Notes: generated by a model from the letters alone, not told the origin. DNA of 64,000 bases from Gaiellasilicea sp963806955 (GCA_963806955.1 CAWDZG010000001.1:434001-498000); one strand, 5' to 3'. Shown: positions 16,512 through 24,243, numbered from the stretch's first letter. Numbers and translations: made by a program.

Positions 16512-16754
16512 ATGGAACCTCTGCCAGACCTCGCGACACTCTCCGACGACGACCTGAAGGCGCTGATCGAGGAGTTGGAACAGGAGGAGAACGATGTCTC
16601 CTACCGGCGACGCATGCTCCAGGGGCGGATCGACATCCTGCGCGCCGAGCGCACGGCTCGGCTGAAGGGCAAGGGCGTGTCGGACTTCGACGTCGAGAAG
16701 CTGACGGACATCCTCTCGGCCCGCAGCACACCGCAGACGGACGAGGGCGTGTGA
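16512..16754 (+). CDS. RsiG-like anti-sigma factor with one c-di-GMP-binding motif
   Basis: An 80-residue, almost entirely helical protein. It matches the RsiG domain: LSDDDLKALIEELEQEE followed by SYRRRMLQGRID and DILRAE. The c-di-GMP signature E-x3-S-x2-R-x3-Q-x3-D is complete once: E26, S30, R33, Q37, D41. In Streptomyces, RsiG is longer and carries two copies on two helices, sequestering the sigma factor WhiG when c-di-GMP is bound; single-motif homodimeric versions are known in the deep-branching actinobacterium Rubrobacter. Here only one motif is present, so a homodimer is expected. ATG has a GGAAAGG ribosome binding site; the stop overlaps the FHA gene start (GTGA). No WhiG homologue lies in the window. 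Confidence 0.85.
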   Translation: MEPLPDLATLSDDDLKALIEELEQEENDVSYRRRMLQGRIDILRAERTARLKGKGVSDFDVEKLTDILSARSTPQTDEGV

Positions 16755-17215
16755 GCCACATCTACTGCGCCGAGTGCGGCTTCCAGAATCCGGCGGCCGC
16801 GAACTTCTGTGCCCGCTGCGGCGCCCGGCTCGACACGAGCGAGCCCGGCGAGCAGACGATGACCTTCACCCCGGAGGATGTCGCCGAGGACGCCGGCGCG
16901 GCGCTGCAGGACCTGGCGGGCAAGGGCCCGGCGCTCGTCGTCCGCTCCGGCGGTGGGCGAGCGGGGGAGAGCTTCTTTCCCTCGGGCGAGCGGACGCTGA
17001 TCGGCCGGTCGCCGGAGTGCGCCGTCTTCCTCGACGACGTCACGGTGTCGCGGCGCCACGCCGAGGTCGTCCGCGACGGCGAGACCTTCACGATCTCCGA
17101 CCTCGGCAGCCTCAACGGCACGTTCGTGAACAAGGAGCGGATCGAGTCCGCGCAGCTCGAGGACGACGACGAGGTCCAGATCGGTAAATACCGGCTGACC
17201 TTCCTGAGACGATGA
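16751..17215 (+). CDS. Zinc-ribbon and FHA-domain protein (GarA/OdhI-like)
   Basis: A 154-residue protein: an N-terminal double CxxC zinc ribbon (CAECG at 6-10, CARCG at 21-25), a Thr-rich segment (GEQTMTFTPED, about 35-46), and an FHA domain at about 60-152 with GRSPECAVFLDD, VSRRHAEV and GSLNGTFVN. GarA and OdhI carry a phosphorylatable Thr-Thr segment before the same FHA core and control 2-oxoglutarate metabolism after phosphorylation by Ser/Thr kinases; the Thr residues here could serve the same purpose, but the ETT motif itself is not intact and the zinc ribbon is extra. The next gene is a MerR regulator, as in Mycobacterium tuberculosis (Rv1827-Rv1828). Confidence 0.88.
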   Translation: MSHIYCAECGFQNPAAANFCARCGARLDTSEPGEQTMTFTPEDVAEDAGAALQDLAGKGPALVVRSGGGRAGESFFPSGERTLIGRSPECAVFLDDVTVSRRHAEVVRDGETFTISDLGSLNGTFVNKERIESAQLEDDDEVQIGKYRLTFLRR

Positions 17216-17916
17216 CCTCCACGGCGACAGAGCGGCGCCAGCCCGAGCAGCAGCGCCTGCACACGATCGGCGCCGTCTGCGCGCGGCTCCAGCCCGACTT
17301 CCCGGACATCTCGATCTCGAAGATCCGCTACCTCGAGGACCAGGGCCTGCTGACGCCCAAGCGCACGCGCGGCGGCTACCGCCTCTTCAGCGAGGAGGAC
17401 GTCGAGCGGCTGGAGACGATCCTCCGCTTGCAACGCGACGAGTTCCTGCCCCTGCGCGTGATCAAGCAGGAGCTCGCATCCGGCGCGGGCGCCGGCGAGC
17501 GCAAGCGGCGCCGGCCTGCCGGGCTCGGGGAGCAGGAGGCCGAGCTCGACCTCGCCGAGCTGTGCCAGCGTGCCGGCATCGACGCGTCGCTCGCACGCGC
17601 GCTCGAGGAGTACGGGCTGCTCGCGCCGAGGGTCGAGGGTGGGGAGCGGCTCTACCGCGAGGGGGACGCCGACATCGCGGCCGCGTGCGGGCGTCTGGCG
17701 CAGTTCGGCATCGACGCCCGTCACCTGCGCACGTTCCGCAACTCCGCAGGTCGCGAGGCGGGCCTGCTCGAGCAGCTCGTGGCACCGTCGCTCCGCGCGC
17801 GCAACCCCGAGCGGCGCAAGGCCGGTCTCGACGACCTTCAGTCGCTCGCCGAGGCGTCGCAGCAGCTCTCGCAACTGCTCTTCTGGCGCGAGCTGCGCCT
17901 GCTCGCCGAGCGGTAG
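17212..17916 (+). CDS. MerR-family transcriptional regulator (Rv1828-like)
   Basis: A 234-residue DNA-binding protein. The MerR helix-turn-helix is at residues 18-85 (HTIGAVCARLQPDFPDIS, IRYLEDQGLLTPKRTRGGYR). Unusually for MerR, a second winged-helix-like region follows at about 110-160 (LAELCQRAGID, EYGLLAPRVEGGERLY), which matches the Rv1828 family rather than the classical metal-sensing MerR. The C-terminal helices probably dimerise. It overlaps the FHA gene by 4 bases (ATGA) and therefore forms a three-gene unit with the RsiG-like and GarA-like genes. No effector is evident; there are no Cys ligands. Confidence 0.9.
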   Translation: MTSTATERRQPEQQRLHTIGAVCARLQPDFPDISISKIRYLEDQGLLTPKRTRGGYRLFSEEDVERLETILRLQRDEFLPLRVIKQELASGAGAGERKRRRPAGLGEQEAELDLAELCQRAGIDASLARALEEYGLLAPRVEGGERLYREGDADIAAACGRLAQFGIDARHLRTFRNSAGREAGLLEQLVAPSLRARNPERRKAGLDDLQSLAEASQQLSQLLFWRELRLLAER

Positions 17917-17919
17917 CGG

Positions 17920-17931
17920 TAGATTGCCGCC
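17920..17931 (+). promoter_or_regulatory. Leaderless -10 box of apt
   Basis: TAGATT at 17920-17925 lies exactly 6 bases before the GTG start of apt, and there is no ribosome binding site between them. Transcription would begin at or next to the start codon. No good -35 box is seen. Confidence 0.5.
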
Positions 17932-18462
17932 GTGAGCACGGAGGCCACACTCGACCTGCGCGACCGCGTCCGCGACGTCCCCGACTTCCCGAAGCCGGGG
18001 ATCGTCTTCAAGGACCTGATGCCGCTCGTGGCCGACGCCGCCTACTTTCACGAGACGATCGACCGGCTCGAGGCGCTCGCGCGCCCGAAACGGCCCGACG
18101 TGATCCTCGGCGCCGAAGCGCGCGGGTTCATCTTCGGCGGAGCGCTCGCCGACCGGCTTGGTTGCGGCTTCGTGCCGGCCCGCAAGCCCGGCAAGCTTCC
18201 GTGGAGCACGGTCGAGGCGACGTACGACCTCGAGTACGGCACGGACAGCTTGCACGTCCACTCCGACGCGATCGTCAAGGGCGCGCGCGTGATCGTCCAC
18301 GACGACGTGCTCGCCACCGGCGGGACGGCGAAGGCGAAGACCGAGCTCGTCGAGCAGCTCGGTGGCGAGGTCGTGGGGCTGCTGTTCGTGGTCGAGTTGG
18401 CGTTCCTGAACGGGCGCGAAAAGCTCACCGGTTACGACGTCCAGTCGCTGATCGAGTACTGA
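17932..18462 (+). CDS. apt: Adenine phosphoribosyltransferase
   Basis: A 176-residue type I phosphoribosyltransferase that makes AMP from adenine and PRPP in purine salvage. The PRPP loop is VIVHDDVLATGGTA at about 121-134, and the N-terminal signature VRDVPDFPKPGIVFKDLMPL is typical of APRT. The central GAEARGFIFGGALA and ARKPGKLPW stretches are also conserved. The start is GTG at 17932, apparently leaderless. Adenine could come from the nucleoside hydrolase and importer genes encoded further along the window, which would make a salvage pathway, though these loci are far apart. Confidence 0.96.
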   Translation: MSTEATLDLRDRVRDVPDFPKPGIVFKDLMPLVADAAYFHETIDRLEALARPKRPDVILGAEARGFIFGGALADRLGCGFVPARKPGKLPWSTVEATYDLEYGTDSLHVHSDAIVKGARVIVHDDVLATGGTAKAKTELVEQLGGEVVGLLFVVELAFLNGREKLTGYDVQSLIEY

Positions 18463-18516
18463 CTCCCGCCAAAGGGTGAGTTGCGGTCCGTCCGCCGGGT
18501 CGATAACCATTCCTAC

Positions 18517-19116
18517 ATGTACGACGCGCTCACCGCCCGGTACACGTTCGCGTGCCCACGGCGAGAGCAGGCCCAGGTGGCGCTCTCGGCGTTCCGGCTG
18601 CTCGAGCGGCTGCCCGGCCCGGCCCATCCTGCCGTCTACGGAATCCGCTTCGACTGCTGGTGCGGTGAGGAACATCCCGGCCTCGTTTCCCACGACGAGC
18701 TCGACTGGGCGCCGCTCGGGGGGCAGACCGGGGCATTCGTCGACCTGATGACGTCACGCCGGGTCGACACCGCGGACGAGTTGCTCGACGCTGCCGCCGC
18801 GCATGTGCGCGCGGGGGAGTGGCCGTGGAGCTTCTTCTGCTACCCCGAAGGGCGTCCGCGCCCGGTCTTTCCGTCCTCGTTCGTCGCGGTTGCCCCGGGT
18901 GACGGCTGGGTCGGCCTCGCCGTCCGCTGTCCCGCCTGTGACGCGCTCTCGGTGAACCTCGTCAGCGAGGCTCACGTCGACCTGCCGTTCGCGAACGACG
19001 AGCGCATCGGCATCGTCGACCACGTCTTCGCGGAGGACGCGCTCCGCTCGGTCGAGGAGTTCCGCGCGGAGTTGCAGTCGGCGCGCTTCGATGAGCGACG
19101 CCTGCACCTGCAGTAA
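18517..19116 (+). CDS. Conserved-looking hypothetical protein with paired cysteines
   Basis: About 199 residues of soluble, mixed alpha/beta character. Cysteines cluster as FDCWCGEEH near residue 43 and RCPACDALS near 139, which would suit a metal site. Segments HVDLPFANDERIGIVDHVF and EWPWSFFCYPEG look constrained. I do not recognise the family and give no function. The start is uncertain: ATG at 18517 (MYDALTARYTF) has no ribosome binding site but TAACCAT lies about 7 bases upstream, while TTG at 18481, preceded by AAAGGGTGAG, is in frame. It stands alone after apt. Confidence 0.75.
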   Translation: MYDALTARYTFACPRREQAQVALSAFRLLERLPGPAHPAVYGIRFDCWCGEEHPGLVSHDELDWAPLGGQTGAFVDLMTSRRVDTADELLDAAAAHVRAGEWPWSFFCYPEGRPRPVFPSSFVAVAPGDGWVGLAVRCPACDALSVNLVSEAHVDLPFANDERIGIVDHVFAEDALRSVEEFRAELQSARFDERRLHLQ

Positions 19117-19178
19117 GCGCGTGTTCCGATCTCGGGCGGGACGGGAACGATCCCGGTGACCCCCCGAACGGAGGACAC

Positions 19179-19802
19179 ATGATCGGAGTCACACGCGGCG
19201 TCGCAACCCTGATCGGAGCTGGAGTCGCGGGCACGCTGCTGTGGTTCGCGACGCAGATCGGCACGCAGGCGAACGGTGAGTACTGGGCGACCTACGGCGT
19301 GATCGCGGCCGCGGGCCTGGCGATGGCGCTGTCGCAGATCCTCGGCGGCTGGACGAAGTGGGGGTGGCCCCGCTTCTCGGTCGGCGTCTTCACGCTCGGC
19401 TTCCTACCGGTGCTCGTGGTCGGGCTGTGGCTCCTGCTGGCGCGGCAGCCGGCGGATTGGCTGAACACGTCGAACTGGTCGCGCGACCTGGGCATCGGCG
19501 GCGTCGTCGCCGACCTGGGGAACATCCTGCCGGCGCTCGCATTCGGGATCGGGCTCGTCTTCGGCCTGTCGTTCGACACGGAGGGCCGCCGCGCCGTCGT
19601 CGCCGAGCGCGATGTCGTCGAGCCGGCGCCCGTCGTCGCCGATGCCGACGAGCCGTTGACGGCCGACCGCGCGGACGTCGTCGAGCCGGTCGGGACCCCG
19701 ATCGAGACACCTGCAACGACCCCGGTGGAGACGTGGCCGGACCGCAGCGGGACCGCGGTGACCGACTCGACGACGGCCGAGGAGCGCAAGACCGAGGACT
19801 GA
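19179..19802 (+). CDS. Four-helix membrane protein with acidic C-terminal tail
   Basis: A 207-residue protein. Membrane helices are visible at about 5-25, 35-55, 68-90 and 115-135; the remainder (from about 140) is a soluble, Pro/Thr/Val/Asp-rich, low-complexity tail. An excellent GGAGGACAC ribosome binding site precedes the ATG. I do not recognise the family; it resembles small actinobacterial membrane proteins of unknown function. It is monocistronic by its spacing. Confidence 0.78.
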   Translation: MIGVTRGVATLIGAGVAGTLLWFATQIGTQANGEYWATYGVIAAAGLAMALSQILGGWTKWGWPRFSVGVFTLGFLPVLVVGLWLLLARQPADWLNTSNWSRDLGIGGVVADLGNILPALAFGIGLVFGLSFDTEGRRAVVAERDVVEPAPVVADADEPLTADRADVVEPVGTPIETPATTPVETWPDRSGTAVTDSTTAEERKTED

Positions 19803-19856
19803 TTCCCTGGGATAAGGGATCTCGCAGCCGGAGCCCCACCGTCGATACGTCTCGTG

Positions 19857-20042
19857 ATGGACGCCGCCGCCGTCACTCGCGCGAAGCCAGTCGCTTCGGA
19901 GCTCCTTCTCGCCCACTGTTTCGTCTTCGCTCAGGACGAGCGGCGGGGCCCGACGGCGTCTGCGCGGCTCGAGGCGTTGCTCGGCAGCGAGCTGGCGCAC
20001 CGGCTCGTCGCCGCGCTCTCGAAGACGCGGCCGCCCTCGTAG
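19857..20042 (+). CDS. Small hypothetical protein (61 aa)
   Basis: A short frame starting at ATG 19857 with GATACG 7 bases before it and no ribosome binding site, suggesting a leaderless transcript. The protein is amphipathic (LLLAHCFVFAQDERRG, LEALLGSELAHRLVAAL) and has codon use like its neighbours. No family recognised. It converges with the membrane protein that follows, their ends being 6 bases apart. It may be a real small gene or a chance frame in GC-rich DNA. Confidence 0.45.
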   Translation: MDAAAVTRAKPVASELLLAHCFVFAQDERRGPTASARLEALLGSELAHRLVAALSKTRPPS

Positions 20043-20048
20043 CGGGCG

Positions 20049-20231
20049 CTACTCGCCGTGGAGGCGGACGAAGAGGAAGATCACGCCGCCCGAGACGAGC
20101 GAGAGGATGAACGCCGTCGCGCCGGAGACACCGACAGCGAGCATCCCGACCCAGAGCACGACGAAGAAGAAGACGGCCCAGGCGAAGGCCTGTACGCCCT
20201 GGTCGATCGACGGCATCCGCAAGTGCAGCAC
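20049..20231 (-). CDS. Small two-helix membrane protein (60 aa)
   Basis: A 60-residue protein with two clear hydrophobic helices (AFAWAVFFFVVLWVGMLAV; AFILSLVSGGVIFLFV) separated by a short polar turn, an obvious membrane hairpin. The start is GTG at 20231, or the ATG five codons on. Function unknown. Hydrophobicity pattern and position make it more credible than a shadow frame. Confidence 0.6.
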   Translation of the reverse strand: MLHLRMPSIDQGVQAFAWAVFFFVVLWVGMLAVGVSGATAFILSLVSGGVIFLFVRLHGE

Positions 20232-20600
20232 GCGGCGATCCTACTGAAAGCCCGGGAACGACAAGGCCGTGAACGCACCGGCCGCGACCCACTGGTCTTG
20301 CGAGCGAAGCGAGCCTTCAGGGGTCTTAGCGCGAAGGGCGATCTGCTCCCGCAGATCGCCCTTCTTGCGCAAAAAATTCAGGGAGCCGGTGGCGCTTTCG
20401 TCCACCGAACCCGTTGACTTTCCGCTTCCGCGTACGGCCCTCGAGCTCGGCTTCGACCTACTCGCGCTCCGTGCTCCCTGCAAGAGGCAACGTAGACGGC
20501 AGGCCCACGGCGATCAAGGCCGCGGACCGGTGAAGCGTGCAATTTGCGACAACTTTCGTGCGCGGCTCCGTCGCGGCGCCGCTGTCCCTAGGATGCCGCC
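20232..20600. other. Intergenic region upstream of uppP, no gene seen
   Basis: A 369-base stretch between the small membrane protein and uppP. No frame in it looks coding. It contains a very stable hairpin (20333-20364, listed separately) and, at 20589-20594, TAGGAT that lies 6 bases before the GTG of uppP and would serve as a leaderless -10 box. Base composition is slightly less GC-rich than the flanking genes, with an A6 run at 20371-20376. Confidence 0.6.
20333..20364. repeat. Perfect 14-bp inverted repeat (stable hairpin)
   Basis: GAAGGGCGATCTGC at 20333-20346 and its exact complement at 20351-20364, with a TCCC loop. An A6 run follows about 6 bases later on the + strand, which gives no U-tract on either transcript. 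It might be a REP-like element, a processing site or part of a bidirectional terminator. Confidence 0.8.
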
Positions 20601-21539
20601 GTGAACCGCGCAACCGTGTGGACGCTCTCCGCCGTCACGCTGGTCGCGGCAGCGGCGCTGACCGTGCTCGGGGTGGGGGACGCGGCCGGCGCGCTTCCCA
20701 ACTGGCAGGCATTCGTGCTCGGCGTCGTCCAGGGCGCGACGGAGCTGCTGCCGATCTCGTCGTCGGGCCATCTGATCATCGTTCCGTGGCTCGGCGACTG
20801 GACGTATCTGAAGGAGCACGACCAGTTCAACCAGACGTTCGACGTCGCGCTCCATCTCGGCACGCTCGTCGCGGTCGTCGCCTACTTCTGGCGCGACCTC
20901 GGGCGCCTGCTGGCCGCCTGGTTCCGGACGCTGGGGACGCGCCGGATCGAGACCGCCGACGAGCGGGTCGCCTGGTTCGTCGTCGTCGCGACGATCCCGG
21001 CCGGGGTGATCGGGCTGCTGGGGGAGGACGTGATCGCGAGCAACCTCGGCGAGCCCTGGCAGATCGCGTTCGCGCTGGCACTCTTCGCGGGCGTGCTCTG
21101 GTTCGCCGACCGACGGCCGGAGGAGCGCTCGATGGGCGATCTGGGGCTGAAGGAAGCGCTGGGAATGGGGCTCGCGCAGAGCCTCGCCCTGTTGCCCGGC
21201 GTCTCGCGGTCGGGGATCACGATCTCCGCGGGGCGGCTGCTCGGGCTCGACCGCGACTCCGCTGCGCGCTTCTCGTTCCTGCTGCTGGTGCCGATCGTGC
21301 TCGGTGCCGTGCTGCTCAAGGGCGTCAAGGACGTGCTGCTCGGGGAGCTGCCGCCCGGCTCGACCGGCCCGTTCGTCGTCGGCACGCTGGCGGCGGCCGG
21401 CACGGGCCTGATCGCGATCTCGGCGCTGCTCGGCTACGTGCGCCGGCATGACTACTCGGTCTTCGTCTGGTACCGGCTGATCGCCGCTGCGATCGTGCTG
21501 CTGCTGATCGCGACCGGTGTCCGTGCGGCCGGCTTCTGA
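20601..21539 (+). CDS. uppP: Undecaprenyl-diphosphatase
   Basis: A 312-residue integral membrane protein of the BacA/UppP family, which dephosphorylates undecaprenyl pyrophosphate to recycle the lipid carrier of cell-wall synthesis. The two catalytic boxes are clear: QGATELLPISSSGH at about 45-58 and PGVSRSGITISAG near 200. About eight hydrophobic segments are seen. Its length is somewhat over the usual 270 because of an extended N-terminal helix. The start is GTG at 20601 with TAGGAT 6 bases upstream and no ribosome binding site, again a leaderless arrangement. Confidence 0.95.
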   Translation: MNRATVWTLSAVTLVAAAALTVLGVGDAAGALPNWQAFVLGVVQGATELLPISSSGHLIIVPWLGDWTYLKEHDQFNQTFDVALHLGTLVAVVAYFWRDLGRLLAAWFRTLGTRRIETADERVAWFVVVATIPAGVIGLLGEDVIASNLGEPWQIAFALALFAGVLWFADRRPEERSMGDLGLKEALGMGLAQSLALLPGVSRSGITISAGRLLGLDRDSAARFSFLLLVPIVLGAVLLKGVKDVLLGELPPGSTGPFVVGTLAAAGTGLIAISALLGYVRRHDYSVFVWYRLIAAAIVLLLIATGVRAAGF

Positions 21540-21606
21540 CCAGGCGGGCGGCGGGGCACAGGCGTTCTGTGTCAACTTGACATAACGTCGATTCTCGTGC
21601 GTGGGC

Positions 21607-21641
21607 TTGCACATCCTCCCGGGGCACGGATACTCCGTCCT
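21607..21641 (+). promoter_or_regulatory. Leaderless promoter of the GAF-domain gene
   Basis: A -35-like TTGCAC at 21607-21612 and -10-like GATACT at 21629-21634 with 16 bases between. The -10 ends 7 bases before GTG 21642, so the transcript would start at the start codon. This decides the start choice. Confidence 0.6.
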
Positions 21642-22124
21642 GTGCACGCTGCGGACGTCGACTCCTCACTCACCAAGATCGCGGCGCAGCAGTCTGTGTC
21701 CCGACTGCTCGACGTCGCCTGCACGCAGCTCGGCGAGCTCCTGAACGTGCCGCGCGTGACCGTGTCGCGGATCATCGGCGATCTCCTGGTCGAGATCGGC
21801 CATCACGACCGCAGCGAGCGCACGCCGGAGCTCGAGCTCTTTCTCGTCACGGACTATCCGCTCACGCAGGAGGTGATCGCCTCCGGCGAGCCTCGTCACG
21901 TCTCACGTGCCGAGCCGGGCGCCGATCCTGCGGAGGCGGCGCTGCTGGAGCGGCTCGGCTTCGACACGCTCCTGATGCTGCCGCTGCGCTCTCGGGCACA
22001 GAACTGGGGTCTCGTCGAGATCTACGCCGACGGCCGCGAGTTCACCGCCGACGAGATCGCGCAGGCACGACTGATCGTCGATCGCGTCGGCGAGCTGCTC
22101 GCGGAGATCGAAAGCCGGCCCTGA
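21642..22124 (+). CDS. GAF-domain protein
   Basis: A 160-residue single GAF domain. It starts with a helix (SLTKIAAQQSVSRLLDVACTQLGELLNVPRVTVSRI), continues through the core strand pair and ends with LMLPLRSRAQNWGLVEIYADG and a C-terminal helix that matches GAF modules. There is no attached output domain, so it may be a regulator that acts on a partner, for example the sigma factor encoded 54 bases downstream; that link is only positional. The start is taken as GTG 21642 because a promoter with ideal spacing ends just before it; GTG at 21597 is in frame too. Confidence 0.8.
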   Translation: MHAADVDSSLTKIAAQQSVSRLLDVACTQLGELLNVPRVTVSRIIGDLLVEIGHHDRSERTPELELFLVTDYPLTQEVIASGEPRHVSRAEPGADPAEAALLERLGFDTLLMLPLRSRAQNWGLVEIYADGREFTADEIAQARLIVDRVGELLAEIESRP

Positions 22125-22177
22125 CGGTCGCGGCTGGGTTTCGGCCTGCGAGCCTCGCGGGTAGAAGCACTGGGCGG

Positions 22178-23242
22178 ATGACGACCGTCGACATCGACCA
22201 CCTGCTGCGGAACGACGAGCTCGTGCAGCTGCTCGAAGCAGCGGAGCAGGCGGGCTCGATCAAGGTCTCGGAGGTCGCGGACGTGATCGAGGCGAACGAG
22301 CTCGACGCGCTCGAGCAGGACGCCCTCTACCGCGAGCTCGACCGGCGCGGGATCGAGCTGGCCGAGGGCCCGCCGGCCGAGGAGCAGGCCCCGCCGCCGC
22401 AGCCCGCACCTGCCCAGGAGTCGACGACGGATGCGCTGCAGCTCTTCCTGCGCGAAGCCGGACGCCACGCACTGCTCACGGCGCCGCAGGAGGTCGAGCT
22501 GGCGAAGCGGATCGAGAAGGGCGACATGGTCGCCAAGCAGCAGATGATCCAGGCGAACCTCCGCCTGGTCGTCTCGATCGCGAAGAACTACCGCAACCAG
22601 GGACTGCCGTTCCTCGACCTGATCCAGGAGGGAACGCTCGGGCTGATCCGCGCGGTCGAGAAGTTCGACTGGCGCCGCGGCTTCAAGTTCTCCACCTACG
22701 CGACCTGGTGGATCCGCCAGGCGGTCGCCCGCGCGCTGGCCGACAAGGCACGCACGATCAGGATGCCCGTGCACATCGTCGAGCGGCTGCAGAAGATGAA
22801 TCGCGCCGAGCGCACGCTCTGGACGCAGCTCGGGCGCGAGCCGACGCTCGACGAGATCGCCGAGGAGGCCTCCCTCCCGCTCCAGCAGGCAATTGAGGTC
22901 CGAGCGGCTGCGAGGGCATCGACGAGCCTCGACCAGCCGGTCGGGGACACCGAGGACGCCGTGTTCGGAGATTTCGTCGCCGGCGACGGCCCGCTGCCCG
23001 AGGAGCAGGTCGAGGTCTCACTTCGCAGCCAGGCGCTGAAGGAGGCGCTGGCGGCGCTGTCCGACCGCGAGCGGCAAGTCGTGATGCTCCGTTACGGGCT
23101 CACCGACGCCGAGCCGAAGACGCTCGAGGAGATCGGCCGCCGCCTCGGGCTCACCCGCGAGCGCGTGCGCCAGATCGAGCTGGACTCCTTGAAGCGCCTC
23201 GCCTCGCTCCGCGAGCTCGAGTCCGTCGGCGCCGCGCTCTAG
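22178..23242 (+). CDS. Primary-type sigma-70 factor
   Basis: A 354-residue RNA polymerase sigma factor. Residues 1-60 resemble the region 1.1 domain of primary sigma factors; then region 1.2 (ALQLFLREAGRHALLT), region 2 (NLRLVVSIAKNY, FLDLIQEGTLGLIRAVEKFD, FSTYATWWIRQAV), region 3 (a helix with LWTQLGREPTLDEIAEEA) and region 4 (LTRERVRQIELDSLKRL). The region 2.4 and 4.2 recognition helices match RpoD/HrdB proteins, so it probably reads TTGACA/TATAAT-like promoters. It is convergent with a second, related sigma factor gene 23 bases away. Confidence 0.93.
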   Translation: MTTVDIDHLLRNDELVQLLEAAEQAGSIKVSEVADVIEANELDALEQDALYRELDRRGIELAEGPPAEEQAPPPQPAPAQESTTDALQLFLREAGRHALLTAPQEVELAKRIEKGDMVAKQQMIQANLRLVVSIAKNYRNQGLPFLDLIQEGTLGLIRAVEKFDWRRGFKFSTYATWWIRQAVARALADKARTIRMPVHIVERLQKMNRAERTLWTQLGREPTLDEIAEEASLPLQQAIEVRAAARASTSLDQPVGDTEDAVFGDFVAGDGPLPEEQVEVSLRSQALKEALAALSDRERQVVMLRYGLTDAEPKTLEEIGRRLGLTRERVRQIELDSLKRLASLRELESVGAAL

Positions 23243-23265
23243 GCGCGCGCGCCTCGTCTCTCGCT

Positions 23266-24243
23266 TCAGCTGCGGAGATAGAACTCGAGCGCCGGAGCAA
23301 CCATCCGGAGCTCGCGGAGGGCACGCGACTCGAGCTGACGCACGCGCTCGCGGGTGATGCCGAGCCCTGCCCCGACCTCCTCGAGCGTCTGCGGCGGTGT
23401 GCCGTTGAGGCCGAAGCGGTGCATGAGCACATGGCGCATGCGCGGGTTGAGCCGGTCGAGCGCCGCGGCGAGCTCGCTCGAGCGCAGCCGGTCGGCCGTC
23501 TCGACGTCGGGCTCGGCGGACTTCGTGTCGCGGATCATGTCGCCGTAGAGGCTCTCGCCGTCACCGACGGGGGTGTCGAGGCTGACGGGGTCCTGGACGA
23601 GCTCCAGCAGTTCCTGCACGCGCTCGGGCGTGAAGTCCGCCTCGACCGCGATCTCGTCGACGGTCGGGTCCCGGTTGAGCTTCTGTGCCAGCACCCGGCG
23701 CCCACGCATGACGCGGCGCACCTGGTCGGCGACGTGGACGGGCAGGCGAATCGTCCGGCCCTGCTCGGCGAGCGCGCGGGTCACCGCCTGGCGGATCCAC
23801 CACGTCGCGTAGGTGGAGAGCTTGAAGCCCATCTTGTAGTCGAACTTCTCGACCGCGCGGATCAGGCCGAGGTTTCCCTCCTGGATCAGGTCGAGCAGCG
23901 GCACGCCGGCCTTCGTGTAGTTGCGCGTGATCGACATCACGAGTCGGAGGTTGCATTCGATCAGGCGGCGCTTGGCCGCCTCGTCGCCCTCATCCTTGCG
24001 CCGGGCGAGCTCGCGCTCCTCGGTGACGGTCAGCAGGCGACCGTCCCCGATCGCGCGCACGTAGAGCTTGAGTGGATCCTGCGTCGCCTCCGGGGCCGCT
24101 ACGTCCTCCGCCTCCGCGGCAGCGTCGTCGTCGTCGGCCTCGGGCTCCTCCTCGACGGAGAGGCCGGGAAGCAATTCGAGCCTTGGCTCCGGCGCGGGCT
24201 CGGACTCGGCCTCGAAGACAGGCTCTGCGGCGTTGGGCTCCAT
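23266..24243 (-). CDS. Sigma-70 factor, group 1/2, acidic N-terminus
   Basis: A 325-residue sigma factor. The first 55 residues are acidic and low complexity (ADDDDAAAEAEDVAAPEA). Regions 1.2 (PLKLYVRAIGDGRLLTVTEE), 2 (NLRLVMSITRNYTKAGVPLL, LSTYATWWIRQAV), 3 and 4 (ITRERVRQLESRALREL) follow intact. It is about 60 percent similar by eye to the convergent sigma factor in regions 2-4, with the same YATWWIRQA helix, so the two likely recognise related promoters. Which of the two is the housekeeping factor cannot be decided from this window; the lack of a clear region 1.1 makes this one the more likely alternative factor. Confidence 0.92.
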   Translation of the reverse strand: MEPNAAEPVFEAESEPAPEPRLELLPGLSVEEEPEADDDDAAAEAEDVAAPEATQDPLKLYVRAIGDGRLLTVTEERELARRKDEGDEAAKRRLIECNLRLVMSITRNYTKAGVPLLDLIQEGNLGLIRAVEKFDYKMGFKLSTYATWWIRQAVTRALAEQGRTIRLPVHVADQVRRVMRGRRVLAQKLNRDPTVDEIAVEADFTPERVQELLELVQDPVSLDTPVGDGESLYGDMIRDTKSAEPDVETADRLRSSELAAALDRLNPRMRHVLMHRFGLNGTPPQTLEEVGAGLGITRERVRQLESRALRELRMVAPALEFYLRS

